Shown: one piece after another, positions 43,937 through 53,225 of the stretch
Layout of the letters: each line of letters begins with the position of its first letter
Position numbering within the stretch: position 1 is the stretch's first letter
NCBI GenBank assembly: GCA_902490005.1
Contig: CABUCM010000006.1
Location: forward strand, 1 to 64,000
DNA from: an uncultured Ruminiclostridium sp.
GTDB lineage: Bacteria > Bacillota > Clostridia > Oscillospirales > Acutalibacteraceae
Direction: 5' to 3'
Length of the DNA stretch: 64,000 bases
The notes under the pieces: model-generated
Databases searched by the model: none
What the model saw: only the letters and a program-made list of their open reading frames with translations
What the model was told of the DNA's origin: nothing
Made by a program: the position numbers and the translations under genes

Positions 43937-45301
43937 ATGAAAGGAAAAAGAACACTTGCGTTGACGTTAGGGCTTCTCATGCTGACGTCTTTGCTGGCGG
44001 CTTGCGCGCCGGGCAGTACCATCGATGGGGAAAGCGGCAGTTCCGCGGCGTCTGAGACCAGCTCTTCCGCCGGAGAACCGGCGGGGGACAAGGAAGAGCT
44101 GGTCTTGTGGAACCGGGATTTTGAGCAGTGGAATCTGGATTTCTATACCCAGCGGGTAGAGGAGTACAACCAGTTGGGGCGTGAATGCACGATAAAGCAA
44201 GAGTCTGTGGCAGATGCGGTGTGGAATGAGCGTATGACGGCGGCCCAGGCTTCGGGAACGGCGCCGGATATGTATATTATATCCTTCAGCCTTCTGTACA
44301 GCCATGTGAAGGACGGGATGATCCAGCCCTTGGACGGGTTGATCCCGCAAGAGGGAATCGACGATCTTCTGCCCAATATAAAAGATATGGTGACCATTGA
44401 CGGAAAAGTTTATGCTTATCCCCAGCTGGTAGAACCCTCTACGATTCTGTTCTACCGCAAGGATTTGTTTGAACAGGCTAATATTGCCCAAGCGCCCAAA
44501 ACCTGGGATGAATTAGTGGAAACCGCAAAAGCGCTGACCACGGATGAAGTTTTCGGTTTGGGGCTGCCAAGCTTCAACGAGGAAATGAACTGGGCTTCCT
44601 GGGGCTGGCAGATTGCCGCCTCCGGCCATTTGGCGTTAAATGATAACTGGGATGCGCCGGTGATCGACCAGGGCTATAAAGATCTGGCTTTGTTCTATAA
44701 ACGCTTGTATGACGAAAAGGTAGTGCCGGAGCAGCCTTTGTCCGGATATACGGATATCACGGCTTTTGCCGAGGGCAACCTGGCGATGACCCTGAGCGGT
44801 TCCTGGACCATTGCCCAGCTTTATAACGATTATCCTGAAATGATTGAGAAGGTGGGCGTAGCCGTATCGCCGACCAAGGATGGAAACCAAGATGTGACGA
44901 CGGCCACCAACGGCGGCTGGACCTATGTCATCGACGCCAACTGTAAAAACGCCAAAGGCGCGGCCGATTATATTTCATGGCTGTTAGCGGGAGATCCTGA
45001 AATCTGCGGTGAGTTTTTTGAAATCGCCCATTTCTCCAAATCTCCTCCGCGTACCAGCGTGCAGGCCTGGGTGGAAGAGCGCGCCGGCGACAACGATTGG
45101 AGCGAAGTGGTGAATAAGGTGGCGGCTAACGCGGTGCCGGAGCCACAGTATCCTTGGGACCTTTCCGGCGCGGTAGCCCTGATGTTTGAAGAGGTGTCTC
45201 TTGGCGGCGTGGATGTGGATACCGCAGCTGCTAACTGCGAGGCCGCGATCACAGAGATTATTGAAAATGAAGGCTTGGCGGGAAATAATCCCAATAAGTA
45301 A
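43937..45301 (+). CDS. Extracellular sugar-binding lipoprotein of the third ABC operon
   Basis: 454 aa; ATG 43937 follows TAGGAGGT. Signal peptide ends LLAAC, a clear lipobox, then a Ser/Gly/Glu linker. SBP_bac_1 features: TAAQASGTAPDMYIISFSLL, VYAYPQLVEPSTILFYRKDL, EGNLAMTLSGSWT. Feeds the two permeases that follow. A small perfect hairpin (TACCTG/CAGGTA, 43887-43901) lies before the ribosome site. Confidence 0.93.
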   Translation: MKGKRTLALTLGLLMLTSLLAACAPGSTIDGESGSSAASETSSSAGEPAGDKEELVLWNRDFEQWNLDFYTQRVEEYNQLGRECTIKQESVADAVWNERMTAAQASGTAPDMYIISFSLLYSHVKDGMIQPLDGLIPQEGIDDLLPNIKDMVTIDGKVYAYPQLVEPSTILFYRKDLFEQANIAQAPKTWDELVETAKALTTDEVFGLGLPSFNEEMNWASWGWQIAASGHLALNDNWDAPVIDQGYKDLALFYKRLYDEKVVPEQPLSGYTDITAFAEGNLAMTLSGSWTIAQLYNDYPEMIEKVGVAVSPTKDGNQDVTTATNGGWTYVIDANCKNAKGAADYISWLLAGDPEICGEFFEIAHFSKSPPRTSVQAWVEERAGDNDWSEVVNKVAANAVPEPQYPWDLSGAVALMFEEVSLGGVDVDTAAANCEAAITEIIENEGLAGNNPNK

Positions 45302-45350
45302 TAACCGCCCGCCGGGAGCGGCGGGAATAGTATGAATGGGAGTGAGCGGA

Positions 45351-46271
45351 TTGAATCGAGGTAGGAACCGGAAACAATCAAAATATTCACCGCTGGATAA
45401 AAATGGATTTGCCGTTGGCTATTTGATGCTGGCGCCCGCCTTGGTGCTGCTTACGATATTTGTAATGGTTCCATTGGGTATGGCCGTATACTATAGCTTT
45501 TTTGACTGGCAGTTTTACCAGGACTCTATTTTCGTGGGGTTCGATAATTTCAAAATGATTTTAAGAACGGCTAATTTTCGTCAGGCTTTGTGGAACGCCA
45601 TTAAATTTACCATTATCATTGTTCCTATGGTGATCATACTGGCATTTTTACTGGCTCATGCGCTGAAAGTAGTACCGCGCCGCTTTAGCAATGTGATTAA
45701 AACCGCTATTTATGTGCCGGGGATCATCTCCGGCATAGCGGCTGGTACCATCTTCCTTTTTATGATGGAGTACAAAGGCGGCGTGCTGAATCAGCTGGTG
45801 CGCGCCATTACCGGAGAGCGGGTTGCTTTTTTAACCAATGTGGATTACGCCACCTGGGCGGTGGCCTTTCCCACGGTTTGGCTTTGGCTTGGTATGAATA
45901 CGATCCTGATGTTTGCGGGACTGATGAACGTGCCGGAGGAATACTATGAGGCCGCCGCAATTGACGGAGCGGGATTTTTCCGGAAAACTTTTTATATTAC
46001 GGTGCCGCAGATGCGCAATGTTCTGGTGCTGATGTGTATCAATTTGACCACCCTGACGTTACAGCTGTTTGACGTTCCCCTTATGCTCACCCAGGGCGGC
46101 CCCAGGAACACGACGCTGACGCCCATTCTTTACCTATACAATAACTATCGAGATCCGGGGAAAAGCATGGGATACACCATTGCGGGCGCTCTGCTGGTCA
46201 TGTTGGTCATCGCACTGATTAATTCGCTGATTATTACTTTAGTGAAAAGCGAAAAAACAACGGAGGGCTGA
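45351..46271 (+). CDS. Sugar ABC transporter permease, MalF type
   Basis: 306 aa from TTG 45351, placed 8 nt after GGAG (45339-45342); the in-frame ATG at 45336 has a poorer ribosome site but would add only five residues. Membrane segments start at VGYLMLAPALVLLTIFVMVP; MAVYYSFFDWQFYQ and the EAA loop EYYEAAAIDGAGFFRKTFYI are typical, as is LTQGGPRNTT near the end. Pairs with the MalG-type gene 5 bp downstream. Confidence 0.92.
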   Translation: MNRGRNRKQSKYSPLDKNGFAVGYLMLAPALVLLTIFVMVPLGMAVYYSFFDWQFYQDSIFVGFDNFKMILRTANFRQALWNAIKFTIIIVPMVIILAFLLAHALKVVPRRFSNVIKTAIYVPGIISGIAAGTIFLFMMEYKGGVLNQLVRAITGERVAFLTNVDYATWAVAFPTVWLWLGMNTILMFAGLMNVPEEYYEAAAIDGAGFFRKTFYITVPQMRNVLVLMCINLTTLTLQLFDVPLMLTQGGPRNTTLTPILYLYNNYRDPGKSMGYTIAGALLVMLVIALINSLIITLVKSEKTTEG

Positions 46272-46276
46272 TTGAG

Positions 46277-47110
46277 ATGGCTAAGAAAAAAATAAGGATC
46301 AGTTCTATCGTATGCGTCGTTTTATGCCTGCTTGTGGCCTTCATCGCTTTGGCGCCCATCGTATGGATGTTTTTTGGAAGCTTTAAAAACAAGCGGGAGA
46401 TCCTGGCAACCCCTTTGCGCCTTTTGCCAACCAATTGGACGGGACAAAACTATGATACCGTGCTGGGAGCGGAAGCGGCCGTGTACACACGGTCTATTTT
46501 GATGACCTTGGCCGTGTCGGCCACCGCTGTAGTCCTTTCGCTTTTTATCTGCATGATGGCGGCCTATGTGTTTGCCCGTTTAAAACTGCCTGGAAAAAAG
46601 TTTTTCTGGGGGTACTGCCTGACTACCATGTATATTCCAGGCTTTACCATTATGCTGACCTCTTTTTTGGTAGTATTCTATTTGAATATGCTGGATACGT
46701 TCTGGGTTTTAGTGCTGCCAGGGCTGGTGTCGGGCTACAATATATTTTTCTTTCGCCAGTTTTTTCTCAGTATGCCAACCAGTATAGAAGAAGCGGCTTT
46801 AATGGACGGATGCGGACGGTTTCGGACGTTTCTTTATATTTTCATTCCGCTGTCGAAAGCGCCTATGGTAGTGCTGGGCGCCAATGTTTTTATCGCTTAT
46901 TGGAACAGCTATCTGTGGCCGTCGATGACCATTACGCAGCCGGAATATATGCAGATCATGCAGATTATACGTTCCTACAGCACTATGTTCACGACGGACT
47001 ATGGGCCGATGATGGCGGCTACGCTGATAGCGATTATTCCGCCCATCGCGTTGTTCTTTGTATTTCAAAAGCAAATTGTTAAAGGAATTGTTTTAACAGG
47101 GTTAAAATAA
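46277..47110 (+). CDS. Sugar ABC transporter permease, MalG type
   Basis: 277 aa, 5 bp after the MalF-type gene. First membrane segment VVLCLLVAFIALAPIVWMFF; EAA loop SIEEAALMDGCGRFRTFLYI followed by PLSKAPMVVLGANVF. Six predicted membrane segments. As in the other two loci, no ATPase is encoded nearby. Confidence 0.93.
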   Translation: MAKKKIRISSIVCVVLCLLVAFIALAPIVWMFFGSFKNKREILATPLRLLPTNWTGQNYDTVLGAEAAVYTRSILMTLAVSATAVVLSLFICMMAAYVFARLKLPGKKFFWGYCLTTMYIPGFTIMLTSFLVVFYLNMLDTFWVLVLPGLVSGYNIFFFRQFFLSMPTSIEEAALMDGCGRFRTFLYIFIPLSKAPMVVLGANVFIAYWNSYLWPSMTITQPEYMQIMQIIRSYSTMFTTDYGPMMAATLIAIIPPIALFFVFQKQIVKGIVLTGLK

Positions 47111-47132
47111 AGAGTTTAGTAGGAGTAATAGT

Positions 47133-48221
47133 ATGTTTCAGAATTATGTTGCCGCTTCACTGCCTAGCCTGATTTACCCCAGGCAATGCAAACGCCGCCG
47201 GGTGTCCTCTTATGACCGGACAGGGGGAAATGACGACCGCATCTATATCAAACCCGGAGATACAGCGGCGATTGCGGACATTCAGGGAAGCGGGTTAATC
47301 ACGCATCTTTGGATCACCTGGGCGAACGAGGGGTTTGTTCAGGAGCCCCAGAGCCTGCGGAAAGTGGTTTTGTCTTTTTATTGGGACAATGAAGAGAATC
47401 CAAGCGTATTGGCGCCGTTAGGGGATTTCTTTGGTATGGGTCATGCCATGTGCAAAAACTATGTGTCAGAGCCCTTACAGATGAGCCCCGAGGATGGAAA
47501 AGCCCTGAACTGCTGGTTTCCAATGCCTTTCCGGGAAAGAGCGCTGCTAACCGTGAAAAACGAGTGCGATACTACGTTGATTTTTTACTATTATGTAGAT
47601 TATGAAGAATACGATGAAAAGCAGCAGGATGAGCTTCTTTATTTCCACGCCCAGTGGCATCGCGAAAATCCCACATGCGGCCGGCCGGAAAGTGAATTCG
47701 AAACCCATAGGGATTGGTGTTTTTCCGGCTCCAATCCCAGCGGAAAGGAAAACTATTTGGTGCTGGATGCGGTTGGGAAAGGCCATTATGTAGGTTCCAA
47801 TATAAATATTCATAATTTTCATGGGAACGCCCAGTGGGATTGGCCGGGCGAAGGGGATGATATGATTTTCATTGACGGCGAACCGTTTCCTTCCATCCAC
47901 GGTACAGGCACGGAGGATTATGTAAATATGGCTTGGTGTCCTACCCAGGAATACAGCGCGCCCTGGCACGGCCTGATTTTGGGCGGCGAGGATAACTGGA
48001 AAGGAAAGATCAGCTATTACCGGTATCATATTCAAGATCCGATTATGTTCCAGAAGTCGATCCGGGTGACAGTGGAACATGGCCATGATAACCATAGAAG
48101 CGATGATTGGAGTTCTACCGCCTATTGGTACCAGACGGAGCCCCATAAACCTTTTCCGGAAATTCTGCCGGTACAGGAGAGGCTGCCGTTAGATACGGAA
48201 AAATTAACATGGGGGGAATAA
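47133..48221 (+). CDS. GH172-family (DUF2961) glycoside hydrolase
   Basis: 362 aa, typical single-domain length. Signatures include GSGLITHLWITW, SVLAPLGDFFGMGHA, GEGDDMIFIDGEPFPSIHGT and GTEDYVNMAWC, all DUF2961/GH172. Characterised relatives act on alpha-fructofuranosyl or D-arabinofuranosyl linkages, using Glu residues such as those in the EGDD/GTED segments. No signal peptide, so intracellular. Last gene of the third operon, before a strong terminator. Substrate class furanoside is a family-based inference. Confidence 0.88.
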   Translation: MFQNYVAASLPSLIYPRQCKRRRVSSYDRTGGNDDRIYIKPGDTAAIADIQGSGLITHLWITWANEGFVQEPQSLRKVVLSFYWDNEENPSVLAPLGDFFGMGHAMCKNYVSEPLQMSPEDGKALNCWFPMPFRERALLTVKNECDTTLIFYYYVDYEEYDEKQQDELLYFHAQWHRENPTCGRPESEFETHRDWCFSGSNPSGKENYLVLDAVGKGHYVGSNINIHNFHGNAQWDWPGEGDDMIFIDGEPFPSIHGTGTEDYVNMAWCPTQEYSAPWHGLILGGEDNWKGKISYYRYHIQDPIMFQKSIRVTVEHGHDNHRSDDWSSTAYWYQTEPHKPFPEILPVQERLPLDTEKLTWGE

Positions 48222-48276
48222 AAGCGGGAAATCCTTTTATTCTCTTTTAACACAGAACATAATGTTAATAATCAGA

Positions 48277-48323
48277 AAAAGGGAGGAACAGCCTTGTTTT
48301 AAGGCTGTTCCTCCCTTTTATCT
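48277..48323. terminator. Very strong terminator of the third sugar operon
   Basis: A 19-bp perfect stem (AAAAGGGAGGAACAGCCTT at 48277-48295 with its complement at 48301-48319) with a 5-base loop and a T tract; A-run on the left allows use on both strands. From 48324 to 48550 nothing else is supportable. Confidence 0.95.
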
Positions 48324-48550
48324 TCGCGCCGTATTGCTGTGGAGGCATACCAAAACCGCCGCCTAGGAACAGGCTGGCGGACTCCAGACAGTCCATTCAT
48401 AAATGGCGCCTGATGTTTTGGGGCTTCATTCATGCCGCAAAAAAGGCCCTCCAAGCCCAATAAAGGCGAAGAAGGCTCCTTTTATTCTGATGCTCCGTAT
48501 CCGTAAAGACGCTGCCGTCAATGCACCGGCGGGAAAATGTAAGAATCATG

Positions 48551-48889
48551 TTAGGCGGCAAACACAAACTGCACCAGCAGCATATAAACCACCGTGCCGC
48601 TGCCGATGCTGAGCAGCATGTTCCCTTTCCAATAGTGGAGCGCCGCGACCACGATGATGGCGATCAGCTCCGGCAGGCCAAAGGGGAAGGCGGTGACCGA
48701 CACGCTCTTCAGGCAGTAAATCACCAAAAGGCCGATCACGGCAAAGGGCAGCACCCTGCCTAGGTATTGAACGAATTTTGGCGTTGGTTTTCCGGCGGGA
48801 AACAGCAAAAAGGGCAGAAAGCGGGTTACCAGGGTACCTAAAACCACCGCGGCAACCGTGGCGATTCCCTGCCAAAGAGGCATGGTCAT
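48551..48889 (-). CDS. azlD: Branched-chain amino acid exporter small subunit AzlD
   Basis: 112 aa from the minus-strand ATG at 48889, which overlaps the azlC stop by 4 bp (ATGA); the longer open frame beyond it lies inside azlC. Four membrane segments (GIATVAAVVLGTLVTRFLPF, LPFAVIGLLVIYCL and two more) match AzlD, the small partner of AzlC in branched-chain amino acid transport. Confidence 0.92.
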   Translation of the reverse strand: MTMPLWQGIATVAAVVLGTLVTRFLPFLLFPAGKPTPKFVQYLGRVLPFAVIGLLVIYCLKSVSVTAFPFGLPELIAIIVVAALHYWKGNMLLSIGSGTVVYMLLVQFVFAA

Positions 48890-49584
48890 AGGATTGCCCC
48901 CTTTTCCAGAGGCTTTTTCAATAAAGAAAGTACTGCCAAAATCAACGCCATAGAGGGCAGGATGAACTGGTCCGGCCCGAAAATCACCAGGCAGATGGCC
49001 GGCATTGTCAAGCCTACGACAGCGGGCAGATGGCTTTTCTGAGATTTCCACTGATCGATGAAAATCGCCACAAACAGCGCGGTCATAACAAAGTCGATGC
49101 CCTGGGTGTTAAAGGGAATAAAGGACCCTAAAATACCGCCCAAGGTGGCTCCGGCTACCCAATAGCATTGATTCAGCAGAGTGACAAAAACCATAAACCA
49201 GCCCTTATCCACATCCTCGGGCGGCTCAGTGGAGCAAAGGATGGAAAAGGATTCGTCGCACATGCCGAAAATCAAGTACCATTTCTTTTTCCCTACGCCC
49301 TTGAACTTTTCCAGCATAGAGATGCCGTAAAACAGGTGCCGGGCGTTGACCATCAGCGCCAATAGAAAGGCGTAAGCCGGATGAAACGCGCCGCACAGCA
49401 GGGAAACGGTCACAAATTCCATAGAGCCGGCGAAAATGGTGGCGCTCATTAAGAGCGGCCACCAAAACGAGAAGCCCTTGCTGTTCATGTAAAAGCCATA
49501 GGCCAGCCCCAGAAAGAGAAAGCCCATGAGGATGGGAATGGTATGTGGAAAGGCAGCTTTCAGCGCCTTGACTTTTGGATTCAT
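48886..49584 (-). CDS. azlC: Branched-chain amino acid exporter large subunit AzlC
   Basis: 232 aa with about seven membrane segments; starts PILMGFLFLGLAYGFYMNSK. The motif NARHLFYGISMLEKF is characteristic of AzlC. Coupled to azlD by overlap. It lies 18 bp after the CNNM/CBS gene in the same direction, so all three may be one transcript. With AzlD it exports branched-chain amino acids and analogues. Confidence 0.95.
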   Translation of the reverse strand: MNPKVKALKAAFPHTIPILMGFLFLGLAYGFYMNSKGFSFWWPLLMSATIFAGSMEFVTVSLLCGAFHPAYAFLLALMVNARHLFYGISMLEKFKGVGKKKWYLIFGMCDESFSILCSTEPPEDVDKGWFMVFVTLLNQCYWVAGATLGGILGSFIPFNTQGIDFVMTALFVAIFIDQWKSQKSHLPAVVGLTMPAICLVIFGPDQFILPSMALILAVLSLLKKPLEKGAIL

Positions 49585-49602
49585 CGGCTTCAGAAATCTC
49601 CT

Positions 49603-50892
49603 TTAATCGCGCTTGGATTCAGGCTCCGGTTCTTCTTCCCCAGCCTGTATATCTAAATAAACGGACAGCTTTTTCACCCGCTGGTCATCCATTTCCTGAA
49701 TGGTGAAGGTCAGGTTTTTAAACTGGAAGGATTCCCCTACCTGGGGAATGTGCCCCAAAGCTTCTAAAGCCCAGCCGCCGCAGGAGGTGTGGTTGCTTTC
49801 CAGATTACTGAAAGGCAGGTCCAGCTGGTCGAACAGCTCCCGGATCGTCAGGTCTCCGCTGATAAGATAATGCTGGCCGTCGATCTGAAGGAAATCCCGG
49901 ACGATTTCCTCGTCCTCATCCCAAATATCTCCCACCAGCTCCTCCAGCAGGTCCTCCATGGTCACCATACCTACCGTTCCGCCGTAATCGTCAGTGACAA
50001 TGGCCACATGGGTTTTATTGCGCTTGAAATCGGCCAGCAGGGATGAAAGCTTTTTGGTTTTATAAACAAAGAAGGCGGGCTGCACCATAGCGGCTAAATC
50101 CACTGCTTCTCCCCGTACCAGGGCCTCCAGCAAATCCTTGGTGTGCAGAATGCCGATGATCCGGTCCGAGGATCCCCGGCAGACAGGGATCCGGGAGAAC
50201 CGCTCCGTTAGGACCAGGTCGATGTTTCCTTGTAGGCCGTCCTCGATGTCCATGGTGGTCATATCTACCCTGGGGGTGAGGACCTCCTGGACGGTTTTTT
50301 CGTCGAATTCCAGGGCGTGCTGCACCAGCTCGCTTTCCTGCTTTTCCAGGACTCCTTCATCCTCGATGCTCTCCACGATGAATTTCAGTTCCTGCTCAGT
50401 GACAGAGGGGGAATCCTCCTCCTTCACAGGTGAGATATGCTTGGCTACCTTTTTCAGCTGGATAAACAGGAATACCACCGGCCAGAAAAGCGTCATCAGG
50501 AAACGCAGGGGCCTGGCAAAGCGCAAAGAGAATTTTTCACTGCTCTCTTTGGCGAAGCTTTTCGGCAGCACCTCACCGAAAATCAGGATTAAAATGGTCA
50601 TTACGGCGGTAGAAATCGCCGCGCCGGAAGGGCCCAACAGCTTGACAAACAGCAGCGTGGCAATGGAAGAGGCGCCAATATTGACAATATTGTTGCCGAT
50701 GAGGATGGTGGTTAGGGTGCGGTCGTAGTTTTCCGCGATAAATAAGGCGATTTTTGCTTTTTTGTTTCCCGAATCCGCGTAATTCTGCAGGCGGATTTTA
50801 TTCACTGTGGTATAAGCGGTTTCTGAGGAAGAGAAAAAAGCGGAAAGGGCGATTAAAATAACCAAAAGAACATAGGAAAGCCAATCGTCCAA
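49603..50892 (-). CDS. CNNM/HlyC-CorC-type membrane protein with CBS domains
   Basis: 429 aa from a minus-strand TTG at 50892, with GGAG upstream. Order: DUF21/CNNM membrane domain (~1-190, SYVLLVILIALSAFFSSSET), CBS pair (~205-330, FSRIPVCRGSSDRIIGILHT and DYGGTVGMVTMEDLLEELVG), CorC_HlyC domain (~345-415). Family members transport or regulate magnesium or other divalent cations; older annotations as hemolysin are misleading. Confidence 0.93.
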   Translation of the reverse strand: MDDWLSYVLLVILIALSAFFSSSETAYTTVNKIRLQNYADSGNKKAKIALFIAENYDRTLTTILIGNNIVNIGASSIATLLFVKLLGPSGAAISTAVMTILILIFGEVLPKSFAKESSEKFSLRFARPLRFLMTLFWPVVFLFIQLKKVAKHISPVKEEDSPSVTEQELKFIVESIEDEGVLEKQESELVQHALEFDEKTVQEVLTPRVDMTTMDIEDGLQGNIDLVLTERFSRIPVCRGSSDRIIGILHTKDLLEALVRGEAVDLAAMVQPAFFVYKTKKLSSLLADFKRNKTHVAIVTDDYGGTVGMVTMEDLLEELVGDIWDEDEEIVRDFLQIDGQHYLISGDLTIRELFDQLDLPFSNLESNHTSCGGWALEALGHIPQVGESFQFKNLTFTIQEMDDQRVKKLSVYLDIQAGEEEPEPESKRD

Positions 50893-50960
50893 AAAAAATC
50901 AACTCCATTTACAATTATAATATAGGTAAAATTTAAGCGGCGGGAAATAGCCTGGGGGAA

Positions 50961-51710
50961 TCAATCCTGCAAAAAGGCGGTTACCTTACGGAACAAAAGC
51001 TCCCGCTCCCCGCCCAGGGTGCACACATGAGGGCTGTTGGGGAGAACCAGCAGCTTTTTTTCCACGCTGCTGCTTTGCAGAATAATCCACTTTGGCGCAT
51101 CTGGATGCACCGACTGGTCCTGCCCGGCTTTTACCACCAGCAGGGGGCAGGTGATTTTTTTCAAATCCTGTTTCGCCAGCATTGCCAAGTGGTTCAAGTC
51201 CGCCACGTTTTTCACCGGGGTGTCATGATAGCACACGTCGTAATCCAGCAGATAGTCCGGATAATCCTTGTCTTTGCCGGGAAGAATGGGAACCAAGGAC
51301 CAAAAGTATTTCGCCAGATGGCTGCCATGCTGCAAAACCTTCAGCGCCGGGGCGATGGGCACCGCCTTGTGCACCGGTCGGTGCTCCGCCAAAAGGCAGG
51401 TAAGGGTGCCGCCCATAGAAAGCCCGGCGACGCTTACCTTTTTACAGGTCTTGGCCATCTCGTCGTATGCGTCGAAGGCCGCGTCGTACCAGTCCTTCCA
51501 ATTGGTCTTCTGCATCTCCTCGATGGTCGTCCCGTGGCCGGGCAGAAGGATTCCCTTTACATAGTGGCCCGCCCGGGCGATGGCCTCTCCCAATGGCAGC
51601 ACCGTGCCGGGAGTAGCGGTGAAGCCGTGAAGCACTAAAACGCCGTGGTCGCGGTTCCCCTCAAAGGTAAAGGGCTGGGCATATGGATGTTTCGACAAGT
51701 CCTGATACAA
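50961..51710 (-). CDS. Alpha/beta hydrolase, carboxylesterase/monoglyceride-lipase type
   Basis: 249 aa. Oxyanion region VLVLHGFTATPGT, nucleophile S98 in GLSMGG, Asp in GQDQSVHPDAP and His in NSPHV complete the triad. Length and motifs match Est30-like cytoplasmic carboxylesterases. It starts 234 bp from the divergent M16 gene and lies upstream of the CNNM gene on the same strand. Confidence 0.92.
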   Translation of the reverse strand: MYQDLSKHPYAQPFTFEGNRDHGVLVLHGFTATPGTVLPLGEAIARAGHYVKGILLPGHGTTIEEMQKTNWKDWYDAAFDAYDEMAKTCKKVSVAGLSMGGTLTCLLAEHRPVHKAVPIAPALKVLQHGSHLAKYFWSLVPILPGKDKDYPDYLLDYDVCYHDTPVKNVADLNHLAMLAKQDLKKITCPLLVVKAGQDQSVHPDAPKWIILQSSSVEKKLLVLPNSPHVCTLGGERELLFRKVTAFLQD

Positions 51711-51891
51711 GGGTACTCCTCCTTTGACTGAAGCGTTGATGGTAATCAGGCTTGGAAAGCTGTAAAAATTATAATTTTTACAGCAGGCTGGGGATGAACA
51801 GAGATATTATAGCACAAAAGCGTTAAGTTGTCTAAAATTTAGATTAAGCGGGGCAGAATTTGGGAATGCTATTTTATATTTTGCCGGGATG

Positions 51892-51900
51892 TGCTATAAT
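51892..51900 (+). promoter_or_regulatory. Extended -10 promoter of the M16 peptidase-like pair
   Basis: TGCTATAAT, an extended -10, with only a poor -35 region; transcription would start ~45 bp before the ATG at 51945. Confidence 0.5.
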
Positions 51901-51944
51901 TACTTGACGAAAACTTGAATTTAGAACAGAGCAGGAGGCTTTCG

Positions 51945-53225
51945 ATGACAAAACAGATTACTCAGGTTCCTATTTGCGACGGCGTCACGTTTCACAATAT
52001 TGGGGAACAGCGGTTTAAAACCGGCAGGCTGACCGCGGCCATGCTGCTGCCCCTGTCCGCCGAAACCGCTTCCGCTAACGCGATACTGCCCTACTTGCTC
52101 CGGCGTTCCTGCCGGGAATACCCCACGTTTCGGAAGCTGAATGAAAAATTAAGCTCTCTATACGGCGCATCCCTTCAAGCGGAGGTCTATAAGCTTGGGG
52201 AGGCCCAGGTGCTGGCGGTTTCCGCCGCGGGCCTGGATGACCGCTACACCCTGGATAAGGAAAGCGTTTCCGGCCAGCTGGCGGAGCTTTTGTGCTCCAT
52301 TCTGTTCCAGCCGGCGTTTGAGAACGGCAGGTTCCGCCAGGAGGATATCGGCCAGGAAAAGCGCCAGTTAATAGAGCAGATCGACTCAGAATTTAACGAA
52401 AAGCGGATTTACGCCAAAAACCGCTGTGAGGAATTGATGTGCGGCGGCGAGGCCTTCGGCGTGGGCCGGTTCGGCGCCAAGGAGCAGGTGGAAGCCCTGA
52501 CCGGGGAAGAAATCTACGCCGCGTGGCGCAGGGCGCTGTCCCAAGCCAGAATCGAACTGATGATGGTGGGAGGCTCCGACCCGCAAAAAGCCATAGACGG
52601 CTTTCAAAAAGCGTTTGCGAAGATCAATCGGGAAGAAATTCTGCCTTGTAATACCAAGGTGGTTCCCAAAGCGGACCGGGTCAGGGAATTTCACGACGTG
52701 ATGGATGTGGCCCAAGCCAAGCTGGTGATGGGCTTCCGTTCCGGCATCGCCGTGCCCGGCGACGATGTGATGGCTATGCGGGTGATGTGCGCCCTGCTGG
52801 GCGGCACCCCCCATTCCAAGCTGTTTTTAAACGTGCGGGAAAAGCTGAGCCTGTGCTATTACTGCTCGTCTTCCTATGACCGGAACAAGGGCATTATGCT
52901 GATTCAAAGCGGCGTGGAGCAAAAGAACATCGGGAAGGCCAGGGAGGAGATCCTCCGGCAGCTTCAGGCGGTGAAGGACGGCGATTTCACCGATGAGGAC
53001 CTGGACGCCACCAAAATGAGCGTCGCCAACTCTTTCCGGACCATGTCCGACTATTTGGGCGGGCTGGAATTCTGGTATTTGAGCCAGGCCTTTGACAAGA
53101 ACACCCTGACCCCGGAGCAGAGCGCCGAGGAAGCCAACAAGGTCACCAAGGAACAGGTGGTTAAGGCCGCCCAAACCGTGACCTTGGATACCGTATACCA
53201 GCTGACAGGAAAGGAGGAGGCATAA
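51945..53225 (+). CDS. ymfF: Inactive M16 peptidase-like protein, YmfF type
   Basis: 426 aa from ATG 51945, after AGGAGG (51933-51938). M16 fold, but the zinc motif HxxEH is absent: the equivalent stretch is ILPYLLRRSCREYPTFRKLN. It retains the R/Y pair region (LNVREKLSLCYYCSSSYDRN) of the second domain. Directly followed by the active-type partner at 53226, matching the ymfF-ymfH pair of Bacillus. The two subunits likely form one heterodimeric peptidase chamber. Symbol by similarity and context. Confidence 0.88.
   Translation: MTKQITQVPICDGVTFHNIGEQRFKTGRLTAAMLLPLSAETASANAILPYLLRRSCREYPTFRKLNEKLSSLYGASLQAEVYKLGEAQVLAVSAAGLDDRYTLDKESVSGQLAELLCSILFQPAFENGRFRQEDIGQEKRQLIEQIDSEFNEKRIYAKNRCEELMCGGEAFGVGRFGAKEQVEALTGEEIYAAWRRALSQARIELMMVGGSDPQKAIDGFQKAFAKINREEILPCNTKVVPKADRVREFHDVMDVAQAKLVMGFRSGIAVPGDDVMAMRVMCALLGGTPHSKLFLNVREKLSLCYYCSSSYDRNKGIMLIQSGVEQKNIGKAREEILRQLQAVKDGDFTDEDLDATKMSVANSFRTMSDYLGGLEFWYLSQAFDKNTLTPEQSAEEANKVTKEQVVKAAQTVTLDTVYQLTGKEEA

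Noticed and set aside
48403..48763. Plus-strand frames of 69 and 80 codons opposite azlD
   Set aside because: The second is antisense to azlD; the first has no ribosome site and no similarity.
49603..50892. Hemolysin gene
   Set aside because: The domain layout (CNNM, CBS pair, CorC_HlyC) indicates a divalent-cation transport-related membrane protein; there is no toxin feature.
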